NCBI RefSeq assembly: GCF_030272615.1
Contig: NC_081410.1
Span: forward strand, 253,629,533 to 253,689,532
DNA from: Cryptomeria japonica
Taxonomy: Eukaryota; Streptophyta; Pinopsida; Cupressales; Cupressaceae
Reading direction: 5' to 3'
DNA length: 60,000 bases
Positions 11,512-23,423 of this stretch are shown here, one piece after another (position 1 is the first letter of the stretch; each line of letters opens with the position of its first letter). The notes beneath the pieces are model-generated. The model ran no database searches and was not told the DNA's origin. It was given only the letters and a program-made list of their open reading frames with translations. Made by a program: the position numbers and the translations under genes.

Positions 11512-12640
11512 ATGGCATCTAGATCTTCTGCTTCTTCTTTTATTGAAAATCTGACAATCGTCGAAGTTAAGAATAGGTTAAGGCCAATCTTTATGGAGGT
11601 TTTTGAAATTACGAAGAAGGAAGACTATGTGGGAGCATTTTCTAGGGTTCCTGAATGAGTAATACATGTTGAAGATGTGAGAGCATATATCCAATGCACT
11701 CCTGAGGATCTGGGTACCAAAGACATAAAAAGCATGTAACGATTAGTGACACTGGGAGACACTGGAAAGATCAAACTAGAATTTATGGAAATTGAGGATC
11801 TAGGGTTAACTGGTATTATGTATTTACTGGAATTCAAGGATGAAGTTATCGAATATGTCCTGGGTAGGGTTCATAACAAAGTCATTTGGTTAGACAGACA
11901 CTACATGATCACAAAGGAAGCTATTCAAGTTGTCATTGACTTACCTAGGGTTGGACAAGAACCTGTTAAGAAAATTTCCAACACAGATGTTCAAAAACTC
12001 ACTAGTTCCACACTAGATAAAAGATCAATGAGGATAAGCACAATAACCACCTTAGATATAAAATTTGCAAGCATGATCATAGGATATAAGGTAACTCAAT
12101 CAAACCGATTGAATTCTGTTACAAGTTCAAGAATTCATGCCACATATCAAATGTTAAGAAATAATGTGAAATATGACTTATGTGAATGGATGAGGAGTGA
12201 GTTAATGTTAAACCTTAAAAAGATCAAAGGAACCAAAAAAGGCACATTCAGATATGGAAACTTAATTGTCTATTTAATGCTTTATTTCCTGAATGAGCTA
12301 CCTAGTCTAGGAAAGAAGAAATGGGCTCATGACATACCAGTAGGTATGCAAATCAAAATGGCTATCACCGGTCTTGGTACCGGCAGGGATGAGAAGCTTT
12401 GGGGTTACTTCAAGATAGTTTAGGAGAACGTGAGGCAAAGGGAATGAATCTCTGTGAATATTGTGGAGAAGTACTCCACTTACATATGTTTTATGGTGAA
12501 AACTAATGAAACACTCATGGAAGCAGTTGAACCCAGGCAAATCTGGATCATTGAGCTTGGATATGAGGTAGATGATATTATTTTTGAGCTTTATGCAAAG
12601 ATGTTGTTAGATGCTCAAAGATAGTATTTTTGAGCTTTAT
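11512..12640 (+). pseudogene. Unit 1 ORF2 5' fragment
   Basis: ATG at 11512 (MASRSS start, as in the other units). One frame runs to the junction at ~12640, with in-frame stops including TGA in place of the CGA kept in unit 2 (GTTCCTGAATGA) and TAA after KSM. It carries the conserved N-terminal domain (WLDRHYMITKEAI, GYKVTQSNRLNS, KKGTFRYGN). It is cut at the fusion to the Copia LTR fragment, losing about 700 C-terminal residues. Confidence 0.75.
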
Positions 12641-12877
12641 ACTTATTGTTCACAAAACACCATCAGTTGCACAGCATAGGCCATACCGAAAACCCTAGAG
12701 ATGAATAGAGAATACCAACCAGTAGTCACACTTAGTGAACCCCAACACTGGTCCATTCCATTCTGGTTGAACATAACCGCTTCCAATCTTCATACTGCTG
12801 CATACTAGTTCTCTTGCTTGAGCACTTATTGACATCAATGACAACATACATTGTCATCACTTCATCATATGGCAACA
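12641..12877 (-). repeat. Copia-1 LTR end fragment, unit 2
   Basis: Matches 9786-10024 over its whole length. The left edge is the fusion point with ORF2 after a short filler (GATAGTATTTTTGAGCTTTAT). The right edge passes into the gag-like gene exactly as at 10024/10025. Confidence 0.85.
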
Positions 12878-14008
12878 ACAACTTGAGATGGCTCTTGAGG
12901 ATTATGATGCTGAAAGGATGAAGAACTTGAAATTGAAAGAAGAATTGAATTCTGTAAATGAATTCATTCTTATCCTGCAAGAAATTTTATCATCTGCTCA
13001 AGCCAAAAGAAAAGAACTTTTGCAACAATCGAATGATGAGGAGAATAATGCTCTTAAGGAATAATGTCAGAAACTAAGTCAAGCAAATATGCTCATGAAG
13101 ATTGAAATGCAAGATCTGACCATGAGGTTATCAAAAGATATTGAGGATAGAAAGAAGAATGAAGATAGTCTTGTTTTATCTTTGAAGAATAAATTTGATG
13201 AATATGGAAGATTGACTCATGAGAATAATCTGTTGAGAACTAATTTGCCACACTCTCGGAACAATAAACAAGAACTTGAAAGGTAAATAACCACTCTAAG
13301 AGATGATCTGACTACTACAACTAAATATAAAGAAAAGTTTAGGATCAGTGCTACACAATTGGATGACTTACTGAAAAGTCAAAGACAGATTGATGATTCT
13401 AGAGGACTTGGATGTGTATAGGGTGAAAGCTCTGGTACTACTAATGAAGATCAAACAACCAATATGAAGAAATCATCGAAACAAAGGAAACTGGTAAGGC
13501 AATCTAATGCTTATAAATTCAATGGTAGATGCTTTGTTTGCAATAAAGTTGGGCATATGGCTAAAAAATGTAGAAATAAGGCAAATCAAAACTACAATTT
13601 TGTTCCTGGTCAATGCACAAACTGCAAGAAATATGGTCATAAATCAGAAGACTACTGAATGACTATTAAATGTCATGCATGTGGAAGGTTTGGACATTTT
13701 GCTAATCATTGTAGGTTAATAAATAATAATAATACTATATATGTCAAAGCAATCAAAAGAATAATGTTACATATTATGCATGCAATAAAATAGGTCATAT
13801 TGCTAAGTATTGTAGAAGAAAGACTCAACCAACTAATAATGATAAAGAAGATGAGAAAGGGAAGCAGAAGGTAGATGAAATACAACAAGATCATACAAAG
13901 ATATGGGTTAGAAAATCTGAAGAACAAAGTGGAGATGGATCTATACCGACAAATCCACCGATAGAACAGAGTATTCCTCCACCGGAAGGAAATTCCACTG
14001 GTAACTAG
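12878..14008 (+). pseudogene. Unit 2 gag-like gene
   Basis: Same organisation as unit 1: coiled coil (clear in 13089-13286), linker motif LDDLLKSQRQIDDSRGLGC, then zinc knuckles CFVCNKVGHMAKKC and CTNCKKYGHKSEDY, a third knuckle at ~13675, and a fourth starting YYAC. It carries the shared TAA in the coiled coil, further stops, and a one-base loss near 13755. Terminal stop TAG at 14006. Confidence 0.75.
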
Positions 14009-14367
14009 GGCATAAGCCTTAGGGGTTGGCAAAGTCACTGCTAAATTTTGCATATTACCCCGAAAGAGATCTAAGGAGATCTAGAAACAGATCTGGAGAA
14101 CTATGTTTATCATCGATGAAGGTTACCCCAACACTTAACTATGAAACCGACATCTGTAGGGTTGTTGGTGAAACATTAATGATAAAAAATTAGGGTTTTA
14201 TTTGCTGATAAAAGAAGCTAAGTGAATTAATTTTCACTCACCAAGCATTCAAGCAATCAGAGCAAAGTAAAGCGAACTAAGAGCGAGCAAGGCATTGAGA
14301 GAGGATTTCGAGCAATTATCTAAAGCACTCAAATATTCCACCAACATTCAGTCAGGTATTTTCCGAC

Positions 14368-15496
14368 ATGGCATCTGGATCTTCCGCTTCTACTTTTATT
14401 GCAAATCTGACAATCGTCGAAGTTAAGGATAGGTTAAGGCCAATCTTTATGGAGGTTCCTGAAATTGCAAAGAAGGAAGACTATGTGGGAGCATTTTCTA
14501 GGGTTTCAGAACGAGTAATATATGTTGAAGATGTGAGAGCATACATCCACTACACTCTTGAGGATCTAGGTATCAAAGACATAAAAAGCATGTATCAATC
14601 ATTAACACTGGGAGACACTAGAAAGATCAAGCCAGAATTTATGGAAATTGAGGATCTAGGGTTAACCAGTATGCTGTATTTATCAAAATTCAAGGATGAA
14701 GTTATTAGATATGTCCTGAGAAGGGTTTATAATGAATTCATTTGGTTAGACAGATGCTACATGATCACAAAGGAAGCTTTTCAAGTTGTCACTAACTTAC
14801 CTAGGGTTGGACAAGAACTTGTTAAGAAAATTTCCAACACAGAGGTTCAAAAACTCACTGGTTCCACACCGGATAACAGATCAATAAGGATAAGCACAAT
14901 AACTAACTCAGATATAAAATTTGCAAGGATGGTCATAGGATATAAGGTAACTCAATCAAACCAATTGAATTTTGTTACAAGGTCAAGCATTCATGCCACA
15001 TATCGAATGTTAAGAAATAATGTGAAATATGACTTATGTGAATGGATGAGGAGTGAGTTAATGTTAAACCTTAAAAAGATCAAAGGAACCAAGAAAGGCA
15101 CATTCAGATATGGAAAATTAATTGTTTGTTTAATGCTTTATTTCCTAAATGGGCTACCTAGTTTAGGAAAGAAGCAATGGGCTCATGAGATATCGGTAGG
15201 TATGCAAATCAAAATGGCTATCACCGGTCTTGGTACCGATAGGGATGAGAAGCTCTTGGGTTACTTCAAGACATTTTAGGAGAACATGAGGCAAAGGGAA
15301 CGAGTCTCTATGAATATTGTGGAGAATTACTCCACTGACATATGTTTTATGGTGAAAACTGATGAACCACTCATGGAAGCAGTTGAACCTAGGCAAATCT
15401 AGATCATTGAGCTTGGATATGAGGTAGATGATAGTACTTTTTAGATTTATGCAAAGATGTTGTTAGATGCTCAAAGATAGTATTTTTGAGCTTTAT
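14368..15496 (+). pseudogene. Unit 2 ORF2 5' fragment (best preserved N-terminal domain)
   Basis: ATG at 14368; open for 303 codons to TAG at 15277. This is the longest intact version of the N-terminal domain. Features: YVEDVRAYIHYTLEDLG, an Ile/Leu-rich helix with EVIRYVLRRVYNEFIWLDR, MITKEA-QVVTNLPRVGQ, then GYKVTQSN and a basic NLKKIKGTKKGTFRYGK. No transmembrane segment, signal peptide or known catalytic motif is visible. After the TAG the frame continues to the fusion at ~15496. Confidence 0.75.
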
Positions 15497-15733
15497 CCTT
15501 ATCGTTCACATAACACCATTGGTTGCACCGCACAGGCCATACCGGAAACCCTAGAGATGAATACAAACTACCAACTGGTAGTCACACTTAGTGAACCCCA
15601 ACACTGGTTCATTCCATCTTAGTTGACCATAACCTCTTCCAATCTTCATACTGGCGCATACCAGTTCTCTTGCTTGAGCACTTATTGACATCAATGACAA
15701 CATACATTGTCACTGCTTCATCATATGGAAACA
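15497..15733 (-). repeat. Copia-1 LTR end fragment, unit 3
   Basis: Third copy of the 237-239 bp LTR terminus, with the same two breakpoints as at 12641 and 12877. Confidence 0.85.
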
Positions 15734-16832
15734 ATAACTTGAGATGGCTCTTGAGGATTATGATGTTGAAAGGATGAAGAACTTGAAATTGAAAGAAGAT
15801 AAAATTAGGCAAATGAATTCATTCTTATCCTGCAAGAAATGAACTTTTGCAACAACTGTATGATGAGGAGAAGAATGCTCTTAAGGAATAATGTAAGAAA
15901 CTAAGTCAAGCAAATATGCTCATGAAGAATGAAATGCAAGATCTAACCATGAGGTTATCAAAATATATTGAGGACAGAAAGAAGAAGGAAGATAGTCTTG
16001 TTTTATCTTTGAAGAATAAATTTGATGAATGTGGAAGATTGACTTATGAGAATAATCTGTTGAGAACTAATTTGGCAAACTCCCGGAACAATGAACAAGA
16101 ACTTGAAAGGCAAATAACCACTCTAAGAGATGATCTGACTACTACAAGCAAATATAAAGAAAAGTTTAGGATCAGTGCTACACAATTGGATGACTTACTG
16201 AAAAGACAAAGACATATTAATGATTCTAGAGGACTTGGATGTGTACATGGTGAAAGATTTGGTATTACTAATGAAGGTCAGACAACCAGTATGAAGAACT
16301 CATCAGAGCAGAGGAAACTAGTAAGGCAATCTAATGCTTATAAATTCAATGGTAGATGCTTTGTTTGCAATAAATTTGGGTATATTGCTAAACAATGTAG
16401 AAATAAGGCAAATCAAAACTACAATTTTGTTCCCTGTCAATGCACAAACTACAAGAAATATGGTCATAAATCAGAAGACTATAGAATGACTATTAAATGT
16501 CATGCATGTGGAAAGTTTGGGCATTTTGCTAATCATTGTAGGTCAAGAAATAATAATAATACTGGCTATGTCAAAGCAATTCAGAAGAAAATTGTTACAT
16601 ATTATGCATGCAACAAAATAGGTCATATTGATAAGTATTATAGAACCAAGACTCAACCGGCTAATAATGATAAAGACAATGAGAAAGGGAAGCTGAAGGT
16701 AGATGACAACAAGAGCATACTAAGAGATGGGTTAGAAAATCTGAAGAACAAAGTGGAGATGGATCTATACCAGCAAATCCATCGATAGAACAGAGTATTC
16801 CTCCATCGGTGGGAAATTCCACCGGTAACTAA
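15734..16832 (+). pseudogene. Unit 3 gag-like gene
   Basis: The longest open stretch is 15916-16788 (290 codons). It includes the coiled coil, LDDLLKRQRHINDSRGLGC and four knuckle positions. Several ligands are lost: the second knuckle has CTNYKKYGH and the fourth has YYAC...KYY. A small deletion in the coiled-coil start (~15800-15840) and another at ~16708 shift the frame. It shares the TAA of the other units upstream of 15916. Terminal stop TAA at 16830. Confidence 0.75.
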
Positions 16833-17192
16833 GGCATAAGCCTTAGGGGTTGGCAAATTCATTGCTAAATTTTGCATATTACCCTAGAAGAGATCTAAGG
16901 AGATCTAGAAAGAGATCTAGATAACTGTGTTTATCATCGATGAAGGTTACCCTGACACTTAACTATGAAACTGACATCCGTAGGGTTGTTGGTGAAACAC
17001 TAATGACAAAAAATTAGGGTTTTATTCACTGATAAAAGAAGCTAAGAGAATTAATTTTCACTCATCGAGCTTTCAAGCAATGAGAGTGAAGTAAAGGTGA
17101 ACTAAGAGTGAGCAAGGCATTGAGAGAGGATTTTGAGCAATTATCTAAAGCTCTCAAAAATTCCACCCACATTCACTCAGGTATTTTCCGAC

Positions 17193-18319
17193 ATGGCATC
17201 TAGATCTTTTTCTTCTACTTTTATTGAAAATTTGACAATCGTCAAAGTTAAGGATAGGTTAAGACCAATCTTTATGGATATTCTCAAAATTGCGAAGAAG
17301 GAAGACTATGTGGGAGTATTTTCTAGGGTTCCTAAAGGATTAATGTATGTTGAAGATGTGAGAGCATACATCCATTGCACTCTTGAGGATCTGGGTACCG
17401 AAGACATAAAAAGCATGTATCAATCATTGACACTGGGAGACACTAGAAAGATCAAACCAGAATTTATGGAAATTGAGGATCTAGGGTTAACCGGTATTTT
17501 GTATTTACCAGAATTCAAGGATGAAGTTATCAGATATGTCTTGAGTAGGGTTCATAATGAATTCATTTGGTTAGATAGACCCTACATGATCACAAAGGTA
17601 GCTATTCAAGTTGTCACCGACTTACCTAAGGTTGGACAAGTACTTGTTAAGAAAATTTCCAACACAGAGGTTCAAAAACTCACTGGTTCCACACCGGATA
17701 AAAAATCAATGAGGATAAGCACAATAACTGGCTTAGATATAAAATTTGCAAGGATGATCATAAGATATAATGTAACTCAATCAAACTGATTGAATTCTGT
17801 TACAATTTCAAGCATTCATGCCGCATATCAGATGTTAAGAAATAATGTGAAATATGACTTATGTGAATGGATGAGGAGTGAGTTAATGTTAAACCTTAAA
17901 AAGATCAAAAGATCCAAGAAAGACACATTCAGATATGGAAACTTAATTGTCTATTAAATGCTTTATTTCCTGAATGAGCTACCCAGTTTAGGAAAGAAGC
18001 AATAGGCTCATGACATACCAGTAGGTATGCAAATCAAAATGGCTATCACTGGTCTTGGTACCAGTAGGGATGAGAAGCTCTGGAGTTACTTCAAGATATT
18101 TAAGGAGAACATGAGGAAAAGGGAATGAATCTCTATGAATATTGTGGAGAAGTACTCCACTGACATATGTTTTATGGTGAAAACTGATGAGCACTCATGG
18201 AAGCAGTTGAACCAAGGCAAATCTGGATCATTGCACTTGGATATGAGGTAGATGATAGTATTTTTGAGCTTTATGCAAAGATGTTGTTAGATGCTCAAAG
18301 ATAGTATTTTTTATCTTTA
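17193..18319 (+). pseudogene. Unit 3 ORF2 5' fragment
   Basis: The start is placed at ATG 17193, which aligns with the starts of the other units; upstream codons in the same frame are not conserved as protein. Open to TGA near 17788 (CAATCAAACTGA, where others have CGA or CAA). Later there is a TAA after 'CTATTAAATG' and a small change that shifts the frame near 18110. Cut at ~18319 by the LTR fusion. Confidence 0.7.
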
Positions 18320-18557
18320 TCCTTATCATTCACAAAACACCATCGGTTGCACCGTACAAGCCATACCTAAAACCCTAGAGATGAATAGAGACTACCAACT
18401 AGTAGTCACACTTAGTGAACCCCAACATTGGTTCATTCCATCTTGGTTGACCATAACCGCTTCCAATCTTCATACTGGTGCATACCGATTCTCTTTCTTG
18501 AGCACTTATTGACATCAATGACAACATACATTGTCACCGCTTCCTCATAGGACAACA
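18320..18557 (-). repeat. Copia-1 LTR end fragment, unit 4
   Basis: Fourth occurrence counting the intact LTR. The fusion filler here reads TATTTTTTATCTTTAT, slightly changed from the other junctions. Confidence 0.85.
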
Positions 18558-19688
18558 ATAACTTGAGATGGCTCTTGAGGATTATGATGCTGAAAGGATG
18601 AAGAACTTGAAATTGAAAGAAGAATTGAATTTTGCAAATGAATTCATTCTTATCCTGCAAGAAATGTTATCATCTGCTCAAGCCAAAAGAAAAGAACTTT
18701 TGCAACAACCGGATGATGAGGAGAAGAATGTTCTTAAGGAATAATGTCAGAAACTAAGTCAAGCAAATATGCTCATGAAGAATGAAATGCAAGATCTGAC
18801 CATGAGGTTATCAAAAGATATTGAGGATAGAAAGAAGAAGGAAGATAGTCTTGTTTTTTGTTTGAAGATTAAATTTGATGAATGTGGAAGATTGAATCAT
18901 GAGAATAATCTATTGAGAACTAATTTGGCACACTCTTAGAACAATGAACAAGAACTTGAAAGGAAAATAACCACTCTAAGAGATGATCTGACTACTACAA
19001 GCGAAAATAATGAAAATTTTAGGATCAGTGCTACACAATTGGATGACTTACTAAAAAGACAAAGACAGATTGATGATTCTAGAAGACTTGGATGTGTACA
19101 GGGTGAAAGCTCTAGTACTGCAAATGAAGATCAGACAACCGGTATGAAGAACTCACCAGAATAGAGGAAACTGATAAGGCAATCTAATGCTTATAAATTC
19201 AATGGTAGATGCTTTGTTTATAGTAAAGTTGGGCATCTAGCTAAACAATGTTGAAATAAGGCAAATCAAAACTACAATTTTGTTCCCGGTCAATACACAA
19301 ACTGCAATAAATATGGTCATAAATCAGAAGACTGCAAAATGAATGTTAAATGTCATGCATGTGGAAAGTTTGGACATTTTGCTAATCATTGTAGGTCAAG
19401 AATAATAATAATATTGGATATGTCAAAGCAATTCAAAAGAACAATGTTACATATTATGCATGCAACAAAATAGGTCATATTGCTAAGTATTGCAGAAGCA
19501 AGACTCAACCGGCTAATAATGATAAAGACAATGAGAAAGGGAAGCAAAAGGTAGATGAAATACAACAAGATCATACCAAGAGATCGGTTAGAAAATATAA
19601 TGAACAAAGTGGAGATGGATCTATATCGACAAATCCACTGATAGAACAGAGTATTCCTCCATTGGCAGGAAATTCCACCAGTAACTGA
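18558..19688 (+). pseudogene. Unit 4 gag-like gene
   Basis: Coiled coil, LDDLLKRQRQIDDSRRLGC and zinc-knuckle remnants (first knuckle CFVYSKVGH, with a lost cysteine; third CHACGKFGHFANHC, intact). The fourth starts YYAC as in all units. It carries the common TAA, a stop in the linker (CCAGAATAGAGG) and a one-base loss at ~19401. Terminal TGA at 19686. Confidence 0.75.
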
Positions 19689-20048
19689 GGCATAAGCCTT
19701 AGGGGTTGGCAAAGTCACTGCTAAATTTTGCATATTATCCTAGAAGAGATCTAAGGAGATTTGAAAAGAGATCTAGAGAACTGTGTTTATCATTGATGAA
19801 GGTTACCCTGACACTTAACTATGAAACCGACATCCGTAGGGTTGTTGGTGATACATTAATGACAAAAAATTTGGGTTTTATTCATTGATAAAAGTAGCTA
19901 AGTGAATTAATTTTCACTCACTAAGAATTCAAGCAATCAGAGTGAAGTAAAGACAAACTAAGAGTGAGCAAGGCATCGAGAGAGGATTTCGAGGAAATAT
20001 CTAAAGCACTCAAATATTCCACCGACATTCACTCAGGTATTTTCCAAT

Positions 20049-23000
20049 ATGGCGTCTGGATCTTCCGCTTCTAATTTTATTGCAAATCTGACAATCATCA
20101 AAGTTAAGGATAGGTTAAGGCCAATCTTTATGGAGGTTTCCGAAATTGCGAAGAAGGAAGACTATGTGGGAGCATTTTCTAGGGTTCCTGAATGAGTAAA
20201 ATCTATTGAATATGTGAGAGAATACATCCACTGCACTCTTGAGGATCTGGGTACCGAGGACATAAAAAGAATGTATCAATCAATGACATTGGGAGACATT
20301 GAAAAGATCAAACCAGAATTTATGGAATTTGAGGATCTAGGGTTAACTCGTATTCTATATTTATCAAAATTCAAGGATGAGGTTATTAGATATGTCCTTA
20401 GCAGGGTTCATAATGAATTCATTTGGTTAGCTATACCCTACATGATCACAAAGGAAGCTATTCAAGTTGTCGCCAACTTACCTAGGGTTGGACAAGAACT
20501 TGGTAAGAAAATTTCTAACACAGAGGTTCAAAAACTCACTGGTTCCACACTAGATAACAGATCTATAAGGATAAGCACAATAACTGACTCAGATATAAAA
20601 TTTTCAAGGATGGTCATAGGATATAAGGTAACTCAATCAAATCGATTGAATTCTATTACAAGGTCAAGCATTCATGCTGCATATCAAATGTTAAGAAATA
20701 ATGTGAAATATGACTTGTGTGAATGGATGAGGAGTGAGTTAATGTTAAACCTTAAAAAGATCAAAGGAACCAAGAAAGGCACATTTAGATATGGAAACTT
20801 AATTTTCTATTTAATGCTTTATTTCCTGAATAAGCTACCTAGTTTAGGAAAGAAGCAATGGGCTCATGAGATACCAGTAGGTATGCAAATCAAAATAGCT
20901 ATCACCGGTCTTGGTACCGATAGGGATGAGAAGCTCTTGGGTTACTTCAAGACATTTTAGGAGAACATGAGGCAAAGGGAATGAGTCTCTATGAATATTA
21001 TGGAGAATTACTCCACTGACATATGTTTTATGGTGAAAACTGATGGAACACTCATGGAAGCAGTTGAACCTAGGAAAATCTGGATCATTGAGCTTGGATA
21101 TGAGGTAGATGATAGTATTTTTGAGATTTATGCAAAGATGTTGTTAGATGCCTCATTAGATGATAAGACAGATCACTTTGGTACAACAGAAGAAAAGGCT
21201 CTTGATGTGAAAACAGGTTTCAATAGAAAAAGGAGAGAGAAGAAAATTGATAAAATGTCTACATATGTGCAAAATGTGATTTACAAGATAGATACTCAGC
21301 TAGGTTCCAAATCTAAACAAGTAGTCAAATCGGCAAAGGTAGCTACTGAAGAAGTGAAGAAGCCACAAATTCACATATCTCCAATCACTTCTAACTCTAA
21401 CCCTGAGGATAATGAGCCTCTAGCTTTTAGAAGGGTGCAAAGGAAGGATGTGATAAAACCACCAGTAGAGCAACAAAAGGCAGAACCAAGGAGGAGACTT
21501 GTCAGAAAGGAAGCTCAGCTTATTGCACCTCCACCACCGGTAAGGAAGCCTATGCAAAAGTGGAAACCAATCACACCAAAAACAACAAGCAAAAAGCAAA
21601 AGTGTGATGATACCAGATCTAGTAAGACAACAATGACCTGTGCTGAAATTATTGATGAAGTGACAAAAGATGGGATATTAAAGAATTTATCAAAATATTA
21701 TGAATTTTTTGAAGAGAGTGAGCAAAATGAGTTAGAGTAAGCTATTTTATTGTATATAGATATCTATAAGAAGACATTAGTTGAAATTTTGAAAGAGATA
21801 CCTTTATCTCTATATAGTAAACTTGAAGCTAGGAGAGTTGATGCTATCAGGAGGGATAAGGAAATCAAGGAAGTTGCACTTTTGGAACAATGTGGCAATA
21901 TAAATAATGAAGAGATCAAAAGATGTATAGATACTTCTAATAGGACAATTTTTAGTAGTAAAAATTGGCAAATAAGTCTTATGATCGATAGAGTGAATGA
22001 GGTGTCAAATAGGACAAGTAAGGGGTGAAAAAAATTCTTTCTGAAAAACCCAGACTTTCTCACATCTTAGGAAGAATTTGCAAAGGCAACATCCCCTACA
22101 ATTCCTGACAAATCAAAAGGAAAGGGTATTTTAGGCAGTTCTACTCCAATTTTGACACAATCACAACCGACTGCAACTAAAGGAACACATCCACAACTGG
22201 TAGTCACAGAAAGTGTATAGTTTATACCGACACAAACCAATTTTGAGTAAGAGAGTGTACAGGACACTAGAAATACTATGGATAATACTCCACCAATAGT
22301 AACCGACACTGCACCAAGTGGCAAAGCCACCAGTGCAAAAGAGGTTGAGATGGACAAGGTTAAATCAACTGAGTCCATACTAGCAGGCAAAACAGATTCA
22401 CTGGCAAGGGTCTTAGCAATTGACACTTCTCAGGTCGAGAAGAAATCAGTTTCTGAGTTAAGTCGAACAGAACTAATGATGATGACCACTCAAAAATTGT
22501 TAAAGGAAGGAATTATAGACAAAGGGTTAATTGATCAGTCAGTCTCTGTATTACATAGAATAATGCTCGACTGTCAGATAAAGGATGGAGCAAGCCCTTC
22601 TGGTAAGCTCAAATATTTAACAGAACACATATCAAAAAACTATCAATCCTTGAGATAGATTGCAGACCGACAGGCTTTGAACAGTTTCTCTACTGCAAAA
22701 AGAGCATATTTTGATCAGCTTATAGTAACTAGGAAGAAGAAGATAGAGGACAAACTTATGTCTATTGAGGTTTGTTTGAAACAATGCACCAATATTTACC
22801 AAGTATGTTGTAATATAGGAAGTCCAACAACTAATGTAAATGACAGATTGAAAGAATTATATGACAAAATGGCTACTATTGCTAATTCTTTTGATGGGTT
22901 AACTACCCTAAATACATCTATTGATTGACAAATTTTGTCCTTGGAGAACCAAGTTTTTTCTTTTGAGAAAGAAAAAGATAAAATACTGAGGAGAGCAAGA

Positions 23001-23207
23001 AATTAAGGAGGACTGGTGAGTCCAAGACTTGACTCTTTGGGTGTTCACAAGAGAGAATGCATGGACATGCTAGCAAAGCCCACACCGGTAGATATCCAAG
23101 AGAAGGAATCACTTGACCACTTACTCAGTGGACTTGCATCGGTATCAGACACTTTCAAATCAGGTTGGGACACATATCTTCAGTTGCTGCAAAAGGCATA
23201 CCCATAA
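20049..23207 (+). pseudogene. ORF2 of element A, full length (1,052 codons, 11 internal stops)
   Basis: ATG at 20049 to TAA at 23205 is one reading frame without a single frameshift. Internal stops are at 20193, 20958, 20982, 21738, 22026, 22068, 22218, 22248, 22656, 22926 and 23004. Residues 1-300 form the conserved domain described for units 1-3. Residues ~380-560 are basic and proline/lysine-rich (PPPPVRKPMQKWKP). Later parts are charged and probably helical (SVLHRIMLDCQIKDG; a Lys/Glu-rich stretch near 22730). No protease, integrase or RT motif is present. The function is unknown. It occupies the place of pol and could be a structural or accessory protein; I would not go further. Confidence 0.75.
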
Positions 23208-23423
23208 ATTTTGAAGATGGCTAAGCTTGAATGACTCTAACTGTATTCTTTCATTTTTTATTCCTTCATCAGTCTTTGGCATTAATGTTAAAGGGGGAGT
23301 ATGCACATATGTGAAAAGTATCAGGGAATATGTTATCAATTGAATTATTTTTCTCAGGGGGAGCACACCGGCAAGGAATCCATTTTTTACATGAGTGTTG
23401 CCATCAATGCCAAAGGGGGAGAT
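23208..23423 (+). promoter_or_regulatory. 3' untranslated region and polypurine tract of element A
   Basis: The PPT AAAGGGGGAGA is at 23412-23422, one base before the 3' LTR. A second PPT-like block (AAAGGGGGAG) is at 23290-23299 and a third purine block (CAGGGGGAGC) near 23357. The 30 bases 23402-23431 are identical to the equivalent place in Copia-1 and Copia-2. Confidence 0.75.

Larger units (their letters stand above)
9786..21150 (+). repeat. Tandem array of four chimeric units, period ~2.85 kb
   Basis: The block ACTTGAGATG recurs at 10028, 12881, 15737 and 18561, giving periods of 2853, 2856 and 2824 bp. Each unit has the end of the Copia-1 LTR, the gag-like gene, a ~360 bp spacer and the first ~1.1 kb of ORF2. 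The first unit is continuous with the full Copia-1 LTR on its left. The fourth continues into the rest of ORF2 on its right. The three internal junctions have the same breakpoints. This structure fits one illegitimate duplication followed by unequal crossing over. Units have diverged by scattered substitutions and small indels. Confidence 0.9.

Noticed and set aside
13706-14053. Minus-strand ORFs repeated in each array unit (also ~10858-11256, 16653-16877, 19386-19733)
   Set aside because: They are antisense to the zinc knuckles and spacer; they recur only because the unit is tandemly repeated and show no domain.
9786-21150. Tandem zinc-knuckle genes as a host gene cluster
   Set aside because: Each copy includes a Copia LTR end and lies between the LTRs of element A; stops are shared. 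It is a retroelement array, not a host gene family.
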